From Apostichopus japonicus (taxonomy: Eukaryota; Echinodermata; Holothuroidea; Aspidochirotida; Stichopodidae), in assembly GCF_037975245.1 (NCBI RefSeq), contig NC_092581.1, positions 15,873,303 to 15,937,302 on the forward strand: 64,000 nucleotides of DNA. Reading direction: 5' to 3'. The notes below the pieces were generated by a model, which saw only the letters and a program-made list of their open reading frames with translations, made no database searches and was not told the DNA's origin. Below, one piece after another: positions 43,501-54,955 of this stretch. A program made the translations under genes and the position numbers. The stretch's first letter is position 1. Every line of letters starts with the position of its first letter.

Positions 43501-46345
43501 GTTTGTTTTACTTGGGGGTTAACATTATGTTCCTCTTTCACAAATGTTAAATCATTTTATCATTCAATAATTTTTTAAATTTATATGAACATCTACAATT
43601 TTGTGGTTTTGATGACGTCGTTTTTTATTCGAACAGTAAGTCATGAGACATCTTTGGATCACAATAAATACATTTTACCACTACCGTAGTTTAGATTTGA
43701 AAATCGCTTAACTTCACATGTCTGTTCAAGCAGATTTTGCTATAACTTTCAATTGAAATAATATGTCTTACCAACTCCTATAGCGAAAATAATATTATAA
43801 TAATGTAAGGATAAAAAGGAGAAGGGGAAAACCGTCACTGATACTATACTGCATTACTCACATGTAATAGACTACGTTACATATATATTTTTAGTTAATG
43901 TAATCAAACGCTCGGGATCAGAATTTTATCACCTCTCACGGAAGTTAATTACGTTCTTATGACTCTGAACGTAAATTGGGTCCATTTTTATTACCTGCTG
44001 CAGTGGATCCGAAGATGTGTAGGCTGAACTGAATTGGCTGTCGCCAATCTACAAATACGTCATTATTTCCAAACAGAGCATTGTTAAATGAGTCTTGTGT
44101 ATTTAATATCCATTAAACTTCAGTGAGCATATTACTCAGTATTCTTTCGTATCATTATCATTCTTAAAGTCATATAAACATATATAGCTTCTCTTTCTAA
44201 TGTTTACACTCCCAGAAACCCTTTTGCAATCATGAGTACGCATGTCCATTTCCATTACTATAACTTTTGATTTTCACTCAGGTGATTGCTGAAGGAAACA
44301 ATTCATCGCCGTACAAAACTGACTTGTACATCTCGTTTTCTCCCCACCACCGTTTGCGAATTGAATCTAACATTTATTTTAGTAGCATATGTATGTATGT
44401 ATGTTTGTATGTATGGGTGTGTGTATGTATGCGTGTGTACGTGTGTGTGTATCGGTGTATGTATGTGTGTATGTTTGTATGTATTTTAGATCCTCCTGCA
44501 AGCAGGAACTAGCGAAGAAGCCATCATTGGCTTATCAAAGCCGCAAGCTGACCGTAGTCAGTCTCTTAGATTCATATTTTAACGTCCATGATTATGAATT
44601 GTCAATTGTCAACAACTCTGTAACTGGTTGACATACGTTAAACTTGGGGTGACTCGAACTCGGGACCTTATGATTGAAAGGCACCGGCGTTAACCACTGA
44701 GCTGACACTCCCTTGTATATATTTCACCCGGAAGTGGTGTCACTTTATATAAACAACTATATTATTATCGGGCTACTGCTATAGCTATTTAAACTTAAAA
44801 TTGTCTTAATCATCTCAAAATTAAACTAGATTGCCTCACCATTTTCCAAGACTTTTAGAAACAACAGAAAACGATGACGATTGAAAAGGAGAATATGGAG
44901 ACGAAAGGTAAAAGAGGAGAAGTAATAGCAGAAAGAGAAAAAGATGAACAAAACATTAAAGTATTGTTAAAAGTAATCAAAATAAGTGTACATCTGCCGG
45001 TTAAAGTAATCAAAGTGCGAGTTTTATTTCACCGTCACAGCCAAATGAATCTTAACTATAACAAATACTATATAATGAGGAAGAGAGGATGGAACACAAA
45101 TCGATCATTTGACATGTTTTATGCGAGATAAATTTAAACCTAAATCCAGATTGTTAGACTGGAATCATGAAAATTTTGACTTATTATTAACGGTTCTCAT
45201 TTTAGTAACTTTGTTTCTTAAATAAGTTATATATATATTCTTCTATACAGTAATCTAGAAACTGATAACAACAAAATTTCATCAATTTAAGAGGTCGAAC
45301 TTGAATGTGATATCATGAGTCAGGTGATTGTGAAGATGTCACTTTATCTTTTGTATATTTCTTAAGTGACACAACTTTAGATCAAACAACGTAGCCTATA
45401 TTATTGGTGTACTCTGTTTGACACAACAGACATCTGAAGTGAAATCACTTCTTACTTTTCCGAATATAAGGGAATCCATATGTTGTTATTGACCCTTAAC
45501 TAGCATATGCTAGGACAAGGACCCTACCAGATTAGAACATAGTACATAAGTATATCGACTACCTTACAAATAACGAAAAGCTCTTCTCTTAAAAGGGATA
45601 TTCAGGTGGCAGACACTGTGACATTTACATGAATAAAAGAAATGTTCCATACTATTCGTTGGAAACCCCATCTCATTTTACCCTAATCCAAAATTTGGTT
45701 TATTTAATGTAACCTACTTTTTGACGGCCTATGTCATTGATTCTCCACAATGAAGGCAAAAAGTGAAATATTCTTTAAAATATTTGTTTTCCGATAATAT
45801 TCTTCTTGTAGATTTTTCCTTGAAACCTGATACAATTGGCATGTTTGCTTAGCTGTCATGTTTATTCCTTATCAGAGTTGCATAAATATGCAAGTTTTGT
45901 GTACATTCATTTCTACTATGTATAAGAGAGTTCAACGACTTCAAGAAAGTAAGAATAATTTCAGCTGAATTGCCGTGATGACATCATTCACTCCTCTGTT
46001 GCCAGATTCATTCACAAAATATCACCAAAACATATCTTCTCCATACAATCAATATTAGCCACTGGAATATTTCTTTAACTGGCGCCTTGTTTAATCAGTC
46101 TTGTTTTTTGCATTTTACTGTGAGTCATTACTCCCATGATTCATCTAATGAAAAGCCATCGAATGTTTGTCTGCACTGTGAATTATTGTAGAAGTTTCGG
46201 TACTATTGCCTTCATCGGCCGGGACTTCACTTCATGAGATGCAAGTATATGTCGCTATTGCTCTATGTTTACTTAAAAATAATATCTCACTACTAGTATA
46301 GTTTTGCTGCGAGTCCTCAAATTAAAAGAAATGTCTTACCCGATC
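37575..46345 (-). CDS. Candidate micro-exons, left group
   Basis: Minus-strand sites with acceptor AG, 3n bases, then a GT donor. 46340-46345 GATCGG (GTAAGAC); 44840-44851 TCTTGGAAAATG (GTGAGGC); 43772-43777 GAGTTG (GTAAGAC); 41244-41249 AACGGA (GTAAGAC); 40720-40725 CCTCGG (GTAACAC, +4 not consensus); 37575-37577 AAA (GTAAGAT). Each is preceded by a T/C-rich stretch and embedded in a diverged copy of the common repeat unit. Lengths of 3, 6 and 12 bases all keep frame. With introns in phase 1 none contains a stop. No function can be assigned. The 12-base and 3-base members are the least certain because flanks are more diverged. Transcription is inferred. Confidence 0.5.
41550..41674 (-). CDS. 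Candidate terminal exon of a secreted Cys-rich peptide
   Basis: Open frame of 41 codons to a TAA at 41552-41550, following an AG at 41676-41675 that gives the phase expected from the signal-peptide exon at 42092-42167. It encodes SDLYDRGMTFLFKCTCG, TFECEGCTLQD and ends VVNCP, with five cysteines in about 25 residues. The frame is open further upstream and a stronger pyrimidine-rich acceptor (CCTTTACTTCAG, near 41727) exists but does not fit phase 1. The family is not recognised. Confidence 0.35.
42092..42167 (-). CDS. Candidate signal-peptide exon
   Basis: ATG at 42167 opens MFILLHLIQVLPFLLLLTIH then LDLCE and one base of the next codon before the donor GTAAGAAAG. This is a textbook secretion signal: short, strongly hydrophobic, with a Cys/Glu after the core. 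The intron is phase 1, the same phase in which all candidate micro-exons in this region are open. Caveat: the stretch is pyrimidine-rich, and any such tract translates to Leu/Phe/Pro/Ser, so it could instead be a splice acceptor tract before a 12-base exon (42092-42103, after CACTTAG). Confidence 0.45.
42960..43287. repeat. Minisatellite of (ACGT)n palindromes
   Basis: About a dozen blocks of CACGTACGTACGT or variants spaced by AT-rich linkers (ATACATAT, AATAAT), roughly every 20-30 bp. A further block lies at 42595-42607. CpG-dense in an otherwise AT-rich, CpG-poor region. Every block is self-complementary. Confidence 0.9.
44385..44479. repeat. (TATG/TGTG)n tail of SINE copy 2
   Basis: A degenerate ATGT/GTGT array, read on the minus strand as a (CATA)n tail of the SINE at 44480-44715. 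Same arrangement as 149-609, but short. Confidence 0.85.
44480..44715 (-). mobile_element. tRNA-derived SINE, copy 2
   Basis: Minus strand: head TCAGCTCAGTGGTTAACG (box A-like) and GAGTTCGAGTC (box B-like), then a body with GGACGTTAAAATATGAATC, TACGGTCAGCTTGCGGC, TGGCTTCTTCGCTAGTTCC and TGCTTGCAGGAGGATC, then the CATA tail. Body and tail match copy 1 at 610-825. Heads differ, so the family may have exchanged tRNA heads. Confidence 0.8.
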
Positions 46346-47365
46346 CTTTCATGTAGAAAACAGAAGAGGGAAAAAAGTTATGAAAGCAAACGTAATGAAG
46401 TGTACTTTATTTATGTAACAAATATATTGTTAAAACAATTCAATATGCGAAATCAGAGTATACTTTTGTATACAAACAATGCAGTCGCGGTTAATCCATG
46501 CAGAGATGCGGTAGGTATATGGATTACCGATTGGAACCGTCACACCATCTACTCTTCTGTCTCATTTATTCATCATACGTGACCCTTGCAATTTAAAGAG
46601 AATGATGTTGTTTACTGCTTGTTTCAACATTTCCAGTCGTGCAAAATCCAAGTTATCACTACTGTTGATCTCGAGATATAGAGTATTTTGTTATCTGAAC
46701 GCTTAATTTGGACATTACCTTCCTTGTTTGTCAGTTTATTTGCTACTAACTCGAGAAATCTGCAGTTACCTACGTTCTTATATTCCCTCGTCAATTGGAT
46801 CTATTTGTTATTACCATGTGACCACTGTGAGATATATCTTCTATGAGGGCAACTCTGCTTTGGTAAACCGAGTAAATATGTTGAATGGCTACACCTCTGA
46901 CTACTCCAGGAAGTTGGATCACAGTAGGGAGGTTTGTGATATCATCTAGGCAAATTATATCAGAAACTTTACTAGGCTTTTATAATCTTCTTGTTGATTC
47001 ATCAGAAACATGATACAATTGGAATGTTTGCTTAGCTAACAAGACTCTCTGTACTTAGAAGTCTGGATATCAAAATTTATCTTTATTATAGGAATAGTAT
47101 TTTCCTCTGTGGATACATTATCAAGAAAAACAAAGACAGTTTCAACTATAGTGTAATGATGACAAATATACATTCAGCTGTTAAGGGATGCATTTAAAAA
47201 AAATCATACATGTCAAATTAAAAAAAAAACATTACATATGGAGATGAGAAATGACGAGGATGAAGTTTTTGCCTACAGATTCAGAACATATTAAGCAACT
47301 AGCCAAAAAGCAATCATCCATCACAAAATACTTTAAGGTGTTCGGATTGAAATGAAATGTCTTAC

Positions 47366-50300
47366 CAATTTCTATTAGGGAGAAAACAAAAGACGAAGAA
47401 GATGCCACAGAAGTTTTTTTTTCTTTATATTTCAACAGTGCTCTTGTTAAAATAATCAACATGGGAATTTTGTATACTTTTATTATACAGCCACATCACT
47501 CAGCATCCATGCAATCAGCATCCATAGAAATTAAAGCATTAAAGAGAAATCATTTGTTTACTACTTTGACTCCCGTGACGTTTGTTAAAAGTCCATTTTA
47601 TTCCTACTGTAGATAACTGCTTATTTGTCTGTAGAATGACTTAGTTTGAAGCTTTCATTGTTGCAGCAATAAGTTGAGCAAAAGTGTCTTGTCTTTAGCT
47701 AATGTAATAACAGTACTGTATATATGTCTTGAAAATACAATGAAATGTCTTGTCTTACCGAAAGCTGTTGGAGAGAAAACAGAAGAAAAATATTAACGTA
47801 AATTAATGTTACTTAAGTGTACTTCTTCATGTTATAACGGTTCTCTTGTACTCAACATAAGAGATCCATGCATTTATTTGGACAGTCAACCTAAAGAGCT
47901 GTTCATTCATTTAAATACATCAAGTAGCGTGAGTGAATATCGGCCGTCGCGGTGAACCGATGTGACAGATGTATCACAATTGCTCTCACTTAACATATCC
48001 AAAACGTTTACTGTATTTTATTTCTAGAGACAAATCATGTTGTTACTACTTTTGTCAACAATACCGTCGTGACAAGTTCTAATTATCACAACTCTGGATC
48101 AAGATATATCAATTTTGTAGTTTGACTTGGATATTGCATCTTCTGTGTCGTTCTTTTCCTTTTAAACACATCTGAAGTCAGTTACATTTGACGACTGTGA
48201 CTGTAGTCATGACAGTGAGTAGATCATACTATGATATGGCGTGATATATGATAAGGTTGCTACTAGATCTGATGACGCTAGTACGCTGAATGCCAACAAC
48301 TATACCATCCAGCTACGAATATGCTATTCTCTTTCAAATTTGCTCTTGTACTGTTCAGCAAATTATTCTTTGATCTGTGAGTAAACATTTTAATCAATAT
48401 ATTACAAGCTGTCTGAACTTTTTGTAAAGTTTTGGTTTATATATTTCAAATAGTTCATCTTTTCATCTCCTGGAGAAGTTTCTCATGTTTTTCTCTAGAC
48501 TGACATAGTTTCACGCTTTCATTGCTGCATCGTTAACTCGAGCGACAGGATTGTGTCTGCAGTTAGGTCTATAACACTATTGTGTATACGTATTTAACTT
48601 AAAACAAAGTGTCTTACCGTAAGCTGTTAAAGAGAAAACAGTAAAAGAAAAGTTGTTCACGTAAATTAATGTTACTGAAGTGTGTACTTCTTCAAGTTAA
48701 AACGGTTCTCTTGTACTCAACATAAGAGATCAGACTATGGGTTTATTTGGACAATCAACTTAAAGAGCTGTTCATTCATATAAATTCATCAAGTAACGTA
48801 AGTGAAAATCCGCCATCGCAGTGAACCGATATGATAGATGTATCATAATTGCTCTCACTTAACATATTTAATATGTTTACTGTATTATTTACATTTGACG
48901 ACTGTGACTGTAGTCTTGACAGTGAAGTAGATCATACTATGATACGGCGTGATATATGATAAGGTTGCTACTAGATCTGAGGACGCTAGTACGCTGAATG
49001 CCTACAACTCTACCACCCAGCTGCAGATAGGCTATCCTCTTTCAAAGTTGCTCTTGTACTGTTCAGCAAATCATTCCTTGAGCTGTGAGTAAACATGTTA
49101 ATCATTATTTTACAAGCCCTCTGAACTGTTTGTAAAGGTTTGGTTTTATATATTTCAAATAGTTCATCTTTTCATCTCATGGAGAAGTTTCTCATGTTTT
49201 TCTCTAGACTGACATAGTTTTACGCTTTCATTGCTGCATCGTTAACTCGAGCGACAGGATCGTGTCTGCATTTAGGTCTATAACACTATTGTGTATACGT
49301 ATTTAAATTAAAATAAAATGTCTTACTGTAACCTGTTAAAGAGAGAACAGAAGGAAAAATGTTGTTAACGTCAATTACTTTTACTGAAGTGTATCCTTCT
49401 TCATGTTATAACGGTTCTCTTGTACTCAGCATAAGAGATCTGACTATGGGTTTATTTGGAAAGTCAACTTAAGGAGCTGTTCGTTCATTTAAATTCATAA
49501 AGTAACGTGAGGGAATATCCGCCATCGCAGTAAACCGATATGACAGATGTATCACAATTGTTCTCACTTAACATATTCAATACGTACACTGTATTTTATT
49601 TCTAAAGACAGATCATGTGGTTACTACTTTTATCAACAATACCGTCGTTACAAGTTCTAATTATTACAACTCTGGATCAAGATATATTAATTTTGTAGTT
49701 TGACTAGGATATTGCATCTTCTTTGTCGTTCTTTTCCTTTTAATCACATCTGAAGTCCTTTACATTTGACGACTGCGGCTGTAGTTATGACAGTGAAGTA
49801 GATCATACTATGGTATGGCGTGATATATGATAAGGTTGCTACTAGATCTGATGACGCTACTACACTGAATGCCAACAACTATACCATCCAGCTACAAATA
49901 TGCTATTCTCTTTCAAAATTGCTCTTGTACTGTTCAGCAAAATATTCTTTGAGCTGTGAGTAAATATGTTAATCATTATACTACAAGCTGTCTGAACTTT
50001 TTGTAAAGTTTTGGTTTTATATATTTCATATAGTTCATCTTTTCATCTCATGGAGAAGTTTCTCATGTTTTTTTTCCTAGACTGACATAGTTTTACGCTT
50101 TCATTGCTGTATCGTTAACTCAAGCGACAGGATCTTGAATGCATTTAGGTCTATAACACTATTGTGTTAACGTATTTAAATTAAAATAAAATGTCTTACT
50201 GTTAACTGTTAAAGAGAGAACAAAGGGAAAAAGTTGTTAACGTAATTTAATGTTACTGAAGTGTATACTCTTCTTTATGTTATAACCGTTCTCTTGTACT

Positions 50301-53300
50301 CAACATAAGAGATCTGACTATGGGTGTATTTGGAAAGTCATCTTAAAGAGCTGTTAATTCATTTAAATTCATAAAGTAACGTGAGTGAATATCCGCCATC
50401 GGCGTGAACCGATATGATAGATGTATCACAATTGCTCTCACTTAACATATTCAATACGTTTACTGTATTTTATTTCTAAAGACAGATCATGTGATTACTA
50501 CTTTTATCAACAATACCGTCGTGACAAGTTCTAATTATTACAACTCTGGATCAAGATATATTAATTTTGTAGTTTGACTTGGATATTACATCTTCTTTGT
50601 CGTTCTTTTCCTTTCAATCACATCTGAAGTCAGTAACATTTGACGACTGCGACTGTAGTCATGACAGTGAAGTAGATCATACTATGATATGGCGTGATAT
50701 ATGATAAGGTTGCTACTAGATCTGATGACGCTAGTACACTGAATGCCTACAAATATACCATCCAGCTACAAATATGCTATTCTCTTTCAAAGTTGCTCTT
50801 GTACTGTTCAGCAAATTATTCCTTGATCTGTGAGTAAACATTTTACTTATTATTTTACAAGCTGTCTGAACTTTTTGTAAAGTTTTGGTTTATATATTTC
50901 AAATAGTTCATCTTTTCATCTCCTGGAAAACTTGTTCATGTTTTTCTCTAGTTTGACATAGTTTCACGCTATCATTGCTGCATCGTTAACTCGAGCGACA
51001 GGATTGTGTCTGCAGTTAGGTCTATAACACTATTGTGTATACGTATTTAACTTAAAACAAAGTGTCTTACCGTAAGCTGTTAAAGAGAAAACAGTAGAAG
51101 AAAAGTTGTTCACGTCAATTAATGTTACTGAAGTGTATACGTCTTCATGTTATAATGGTTCTCTTGTACTCAACACAAGAAATCAGACTATGGGTTTATT
51201 TGGACGGTCAACTTAAAGAGCTGTTCATTCATTTAAGTTCATCAAGTAACGTGAGTGGATATCCGCCATCGGCGTGAACCGATATGATAGATGTATCATA
51301 ATTGCTCTCACTTAACATATTCTATACGTTTACTGTATTTTATTACTAAAGACAAATCATGTGGTTACTACTTTTGTCAACGATACCGTCGTGACAAGTT
51401 CTAATTATCACAACTCTGGATCAAGATATATCATGTTTTTAGTTTGACTTGGATAATACATCTTCTGTGTCGTCCGTTTCCTTCTAAAAACATCTGAAAG
51501 TCAGTTACATTTGACGACTGTGACTGTAGTCATGACAGTGAAGTAGATCATATAATGATGCGGCGTGATATATGATAAGGTTGCTACTAGATCCGAGGAC
51601 ACTAGTACTTTGAATGCCTACATCTCTACCACACAGCTACAAATATACTATTCTCTTTCAAAATTGCTCTTGTACTGTTCTGCAAATCATTCCTTGAGCT
51701 GTGAGTAAACATTTTACTCATTATTTTACAGGCTGTCTGAACTGTTTGTTAAGTTTGGGTTTTATATATTTCAAATAGGTCATCAGTTTAACTCATAGAG
51801 AAGTTTCTCATGTTTTTTTTCTCTAGACTGACATAGTTTCACGCTTTTATTGCTGCATCGTTAACTCGAGCGACAGGATCTTATATGCATTTAGTTCTAT
51901 AACACTATTGTGTATACGTATTAAAATTAAAATAAAATGTCTTACTGTGACCTGTTAAAGGACAAACAGAAGAAGAAAAGTGTTGTTAACGTAATTTAAT
52001 GTTACTAAAGTGTATACTTCTTCATGTTATAACGGTTCTCTTGTACTATACATAAGAGATCAGACTATGGGTTTATTTGGACAGTTACTTTAAAGAGCTG
52101 TTCATTCATTTAAATTCATCGAGTAACGTGAGGGAATATCCGCCATCGCAGTGAACCGATATGATAGATGTATCACAATTGCTCTCACTTAACATATTCA
52201 ATACGTTTACTGTATTTTATTTCTAAAGACGGATCATGTGGTTACTACTTTTATCAACAATACCGTCGTGACAAGTTCTAATTATTACAACTCTGGATCA
52301 AGATATATTAATTTTGTAGTTTGACTTGGATATTACATCTTCTTTGTCATTCTTTTCCTTTTAATCACATCTGAAGTCAGTAACATTTGACAACTGCGAC
52401 TGTAGTCATGACAGTGAAGTAGATCATACTATGGTATGGCGTGATATATGATAAGGTTGCTATAGAGTATTTAAATTAAAATAAAAATGTTTTACTGATA
52501 GCTGTTAAAGAGAAAACAGAAGAAGAAAAGTTGTTAACGTCAATTAATGTTACTGAAGTGTATACTGCTTCATGTTATAACGGTTCTCTTGTACTCAACA
52601 TAAGAAATCTGACTATGGGTTTATTTGGACGGTCAACTTAAAGAGCTGTTCATTCATTTAAATTCATCAAGTAACGTGAGTAAATATCCGCCATCGGCGT
52701 GAACCGATATGATAGATGTATCATAATTGCTCTCACTTAACATATTCGATACGTTTACTGTATTTTATTACTAAAGACAAATCATGTGGTTACTACTTTT
52801 GTCAACAATACCGTCGTGACAAGTCCTAATTATCACAACTCTAGATCAAGATATATCATGTTTTTAGTTTGACTTTGATAATACATCTTCTGTGTCGTCC
52901 GTTTCCTTCTAAACACATCTGAAAGTCAGTTACATTTGACGACCGTGACTGTAGTCATGACAGTGAAGTAGATCATATAATGATGCGGCGTGATATATGA
53001 TAAGGTTGCTGCTAGATCTGAGGACACTAGTACTTTGAATGCCTACAACTCTACCATCCAGCTACATATGCTATTCGCTTTCAAAATTGCTCTTGTACTG
53101 TTCAGCAAATCATTTCTTGAGCTGTGAGTAAACATTTTACTCATTATTTTACCAGCTGTCTGAACTGTTTGTTAAGTTTGGGTTTTATATATTTCAAATA
53201 GTTCATCTTTTCATCTCATGGAGAAGTTTCTCATGTTTTTCTCTAGTCTGACATAGTTTCACGCTTTCATTGCTGTATCGTTAACTCAAGCGACAGGATC

Positions 53301-54621
53301 TTGAATGCATTTAGGTCTATAACACTATTGTGTATACGTATTTAAACTAAAATGAATGTCTTACGTCCAACTGTTATAGGGAAAACAAAAGAAGTAAAGT
53401 TTTATGTTACTGAAGTGTATACTTCCTAATTATATAACGGTTCTCATGTACTCAGCATAAGAGATCTGACTATGCATTTATTTGGACAGTTAACTTAAAG
53501 AGCTGCTCATTCATTTAAATACATCAAGTAACGTGAGTGAATATCCGCCATCGCAGTGAACCGATATGATAGTTGTATGTTAGCAAAGGAAAGTTGTTAA
53601 CGTAATTTAACGTAAAAGTCAAGTCACGTGGTTACTATTTTTGTCGACATGACGGTCTTCAACTATACCGCACAGCTATAGGTAGGCTCTTCATTTTCAA
53701 ACTTATTCTTGTACTGTATATTTATTTATTGATTGAGCTGTAGTAAACATTCTAAACATTCTAATCATTAGTTTGCAAGTTGTCTGAAATGATTGTTAAC
53801 TTTTGGTTTATATATTTCACGTTAGTCCATCTTTTCATCCCATAAAGAATTTTTTACCACTTTTATATAGATAATACTGGATTAGATTGTTACTTTGATT
53901 TTGGCATGGTCTTTGAATGGTCTTAGCTTTATCTAAACGACTGTAAACGTCCGTACCACTGTAATTCAATGTAAGTATTCAAAATGATATAAATGTCTTA
54001 CCATATACTTTTACAGAGGAATTAGAAGAAGACGAAAAAGACGAAGAAGACGAAGAAGTATACTTTTTCATGTTCCCAAAAGTATGTTGTTAAGTAACCA
54101 TCATGCGATTTCAGAATACACTGTAATGATTACAGCCACATCAATCAGCTAATTCAAAGCATTAAGTGACATTGATGCATTATCGCCGTCGCAGTGGACT
54201 CGTGTGATAATCGTAACTTTCATCAGAGATTATACATCATCGTTTGGAAGTTGAACTTATCGAATCTCACCTATCACATCATCACCATTCTTACCGCGTT
54301 TAAAGGGTACTACTTTATTTACTAATTTTCCATCCCGTTACAGTCCAATTATGAATATTGTGGATAACGGGATGCAGAGCTTGTCACTACTGGACGTAAT
54401 ATTTGCACTTTATATTTGGATATTACCTTTCCATCTATCTTGCTTACCACTAGTGATCCGAAGCTAATTACATTATTACTGTTCCGACATTAAAACAGAT
54501 TATATGCTAGTATAGGCAACCATAGTATGATAATCACTGTATATTTAATTATTCGTATACTTTTTATGTCTCAAATTGTTTAAGTAGATTTGATAAAAAA
54601 GAAATGTCTTACAGTCTATTA
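47366..54621 (-). CDS. Candidate micro-exons, central amplified group
   Basis: Sites in minus orientation: 54613-54621 TAATAGACT (or only 54613-54615 ACT); 54002-54007 TATATG; 53365-53370 TTGGAC; 52496-52501 CTATCA; 51946-51951 GTCACA; 51071-51076 CTTACG; 50200-50205 TTAACA; 49327-49332 GTTACA; 48618-48623 CTTACG; 47759-47764 CTTTCG; 47366-47371 AAATTG. Nearly all have the donor GTAAGAC (GTAAAAC at 52496). Most are preceded by a tract such as TTTTCTCTTTAACAG. About 25-30 bases upstream lies a branch-point-like GTTAAC. The hexamers differ between units whose flanks are nearly identical. In phase 1 all are open. In phase 0 the 9-base form contains stops. The frame beginning one base into the exon has a TAA in TTAACA. 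Confidence 0.6.
47740..54010. repeat. About 870-bp tandem repeat, 7-8 copies
   Basis: Successive micro-exon positions are spaced 859, 709, 873, 871, 875, 550, 869 and 637 bp. Full copies contain, in order on the plus strand, the CTTAC splice module, GTTACTGAAGTGTATAC, TTCTCTTGTACTCAACATAA, CCGCCATCG, GTTTACTGTATTTTATT, CAATACCGTCGTGACAAG, TTTGACGACTG, GATAAGGTTGCTACTAGATC, TTCAGCAAAT and CATCGTTAACTCGAGCGACA. The 709-, 550- and 637-bp copies have internal deletions; the 709-bp one lacks the CAATACCGTCGTGACAAG block. The flanking units (37-47 kb and 54-64 kb) are older relatives. Confidence 0.9.
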
Positions 54622-54776
54622 CTAAAAAGAAGACAGAAGAAGAAATTATTTAGTTAAACTAACATTACTGCAGGGTGCGTTTTTTTGTTTTTGTTTTTGT
54701 TTTTTTGTTTTGTTAAACTAATCAACATGCGAGATCGGAATATACTGTCATAGATCTGTGACATGTGTATGCTATG

Positions 54777-54843
<67 letters not shown>
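54777..54843. repeat. (AT)n microsatellite
   Basis: AT dinucleotide run of about 66 bp inside a micro-exon unit. A (GTTTTT)n stretch lies just to its left near 54678-54712. Confidence 0.96.
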
Positions 54844-54846
<3 letters not shown>

Positions 54847-54955
54847 CGTAATTTATATTCTTTGGCGGCATTAACTCCATTGCTGGTGTATTTAAATGTA
54901 TGTCAACATAGTTACTGATATAGTTTTACTAATAAATTCAAATGAAATTTCTTAC

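Noticed and set aside
44640-44712. Functional tRNA gene on the minus strand
   Set aside because: The head belongs to a SINE whose body is found again at 610-825.
47232-47462. 76-codon minus-strand ORF with a hydrophobic start
   Set aside because: It lies in the conserved intron-like module just upstream of the micro-exon at 47366 and runs across its splice sites; not conserved in other units.
48340-53130. Plus-strand 18-base candidate exon (TTCAG, 18 bases, GTGAGTAAAC) in the 870-bp units
   Set aside because: Splice-like only in the recent copies. Diverged units have GTAGTA in place of the donor and no matching acceptor, and one recent copy has lost the AG. It lacks the long-term conservation of the minus-strand micro-exons.
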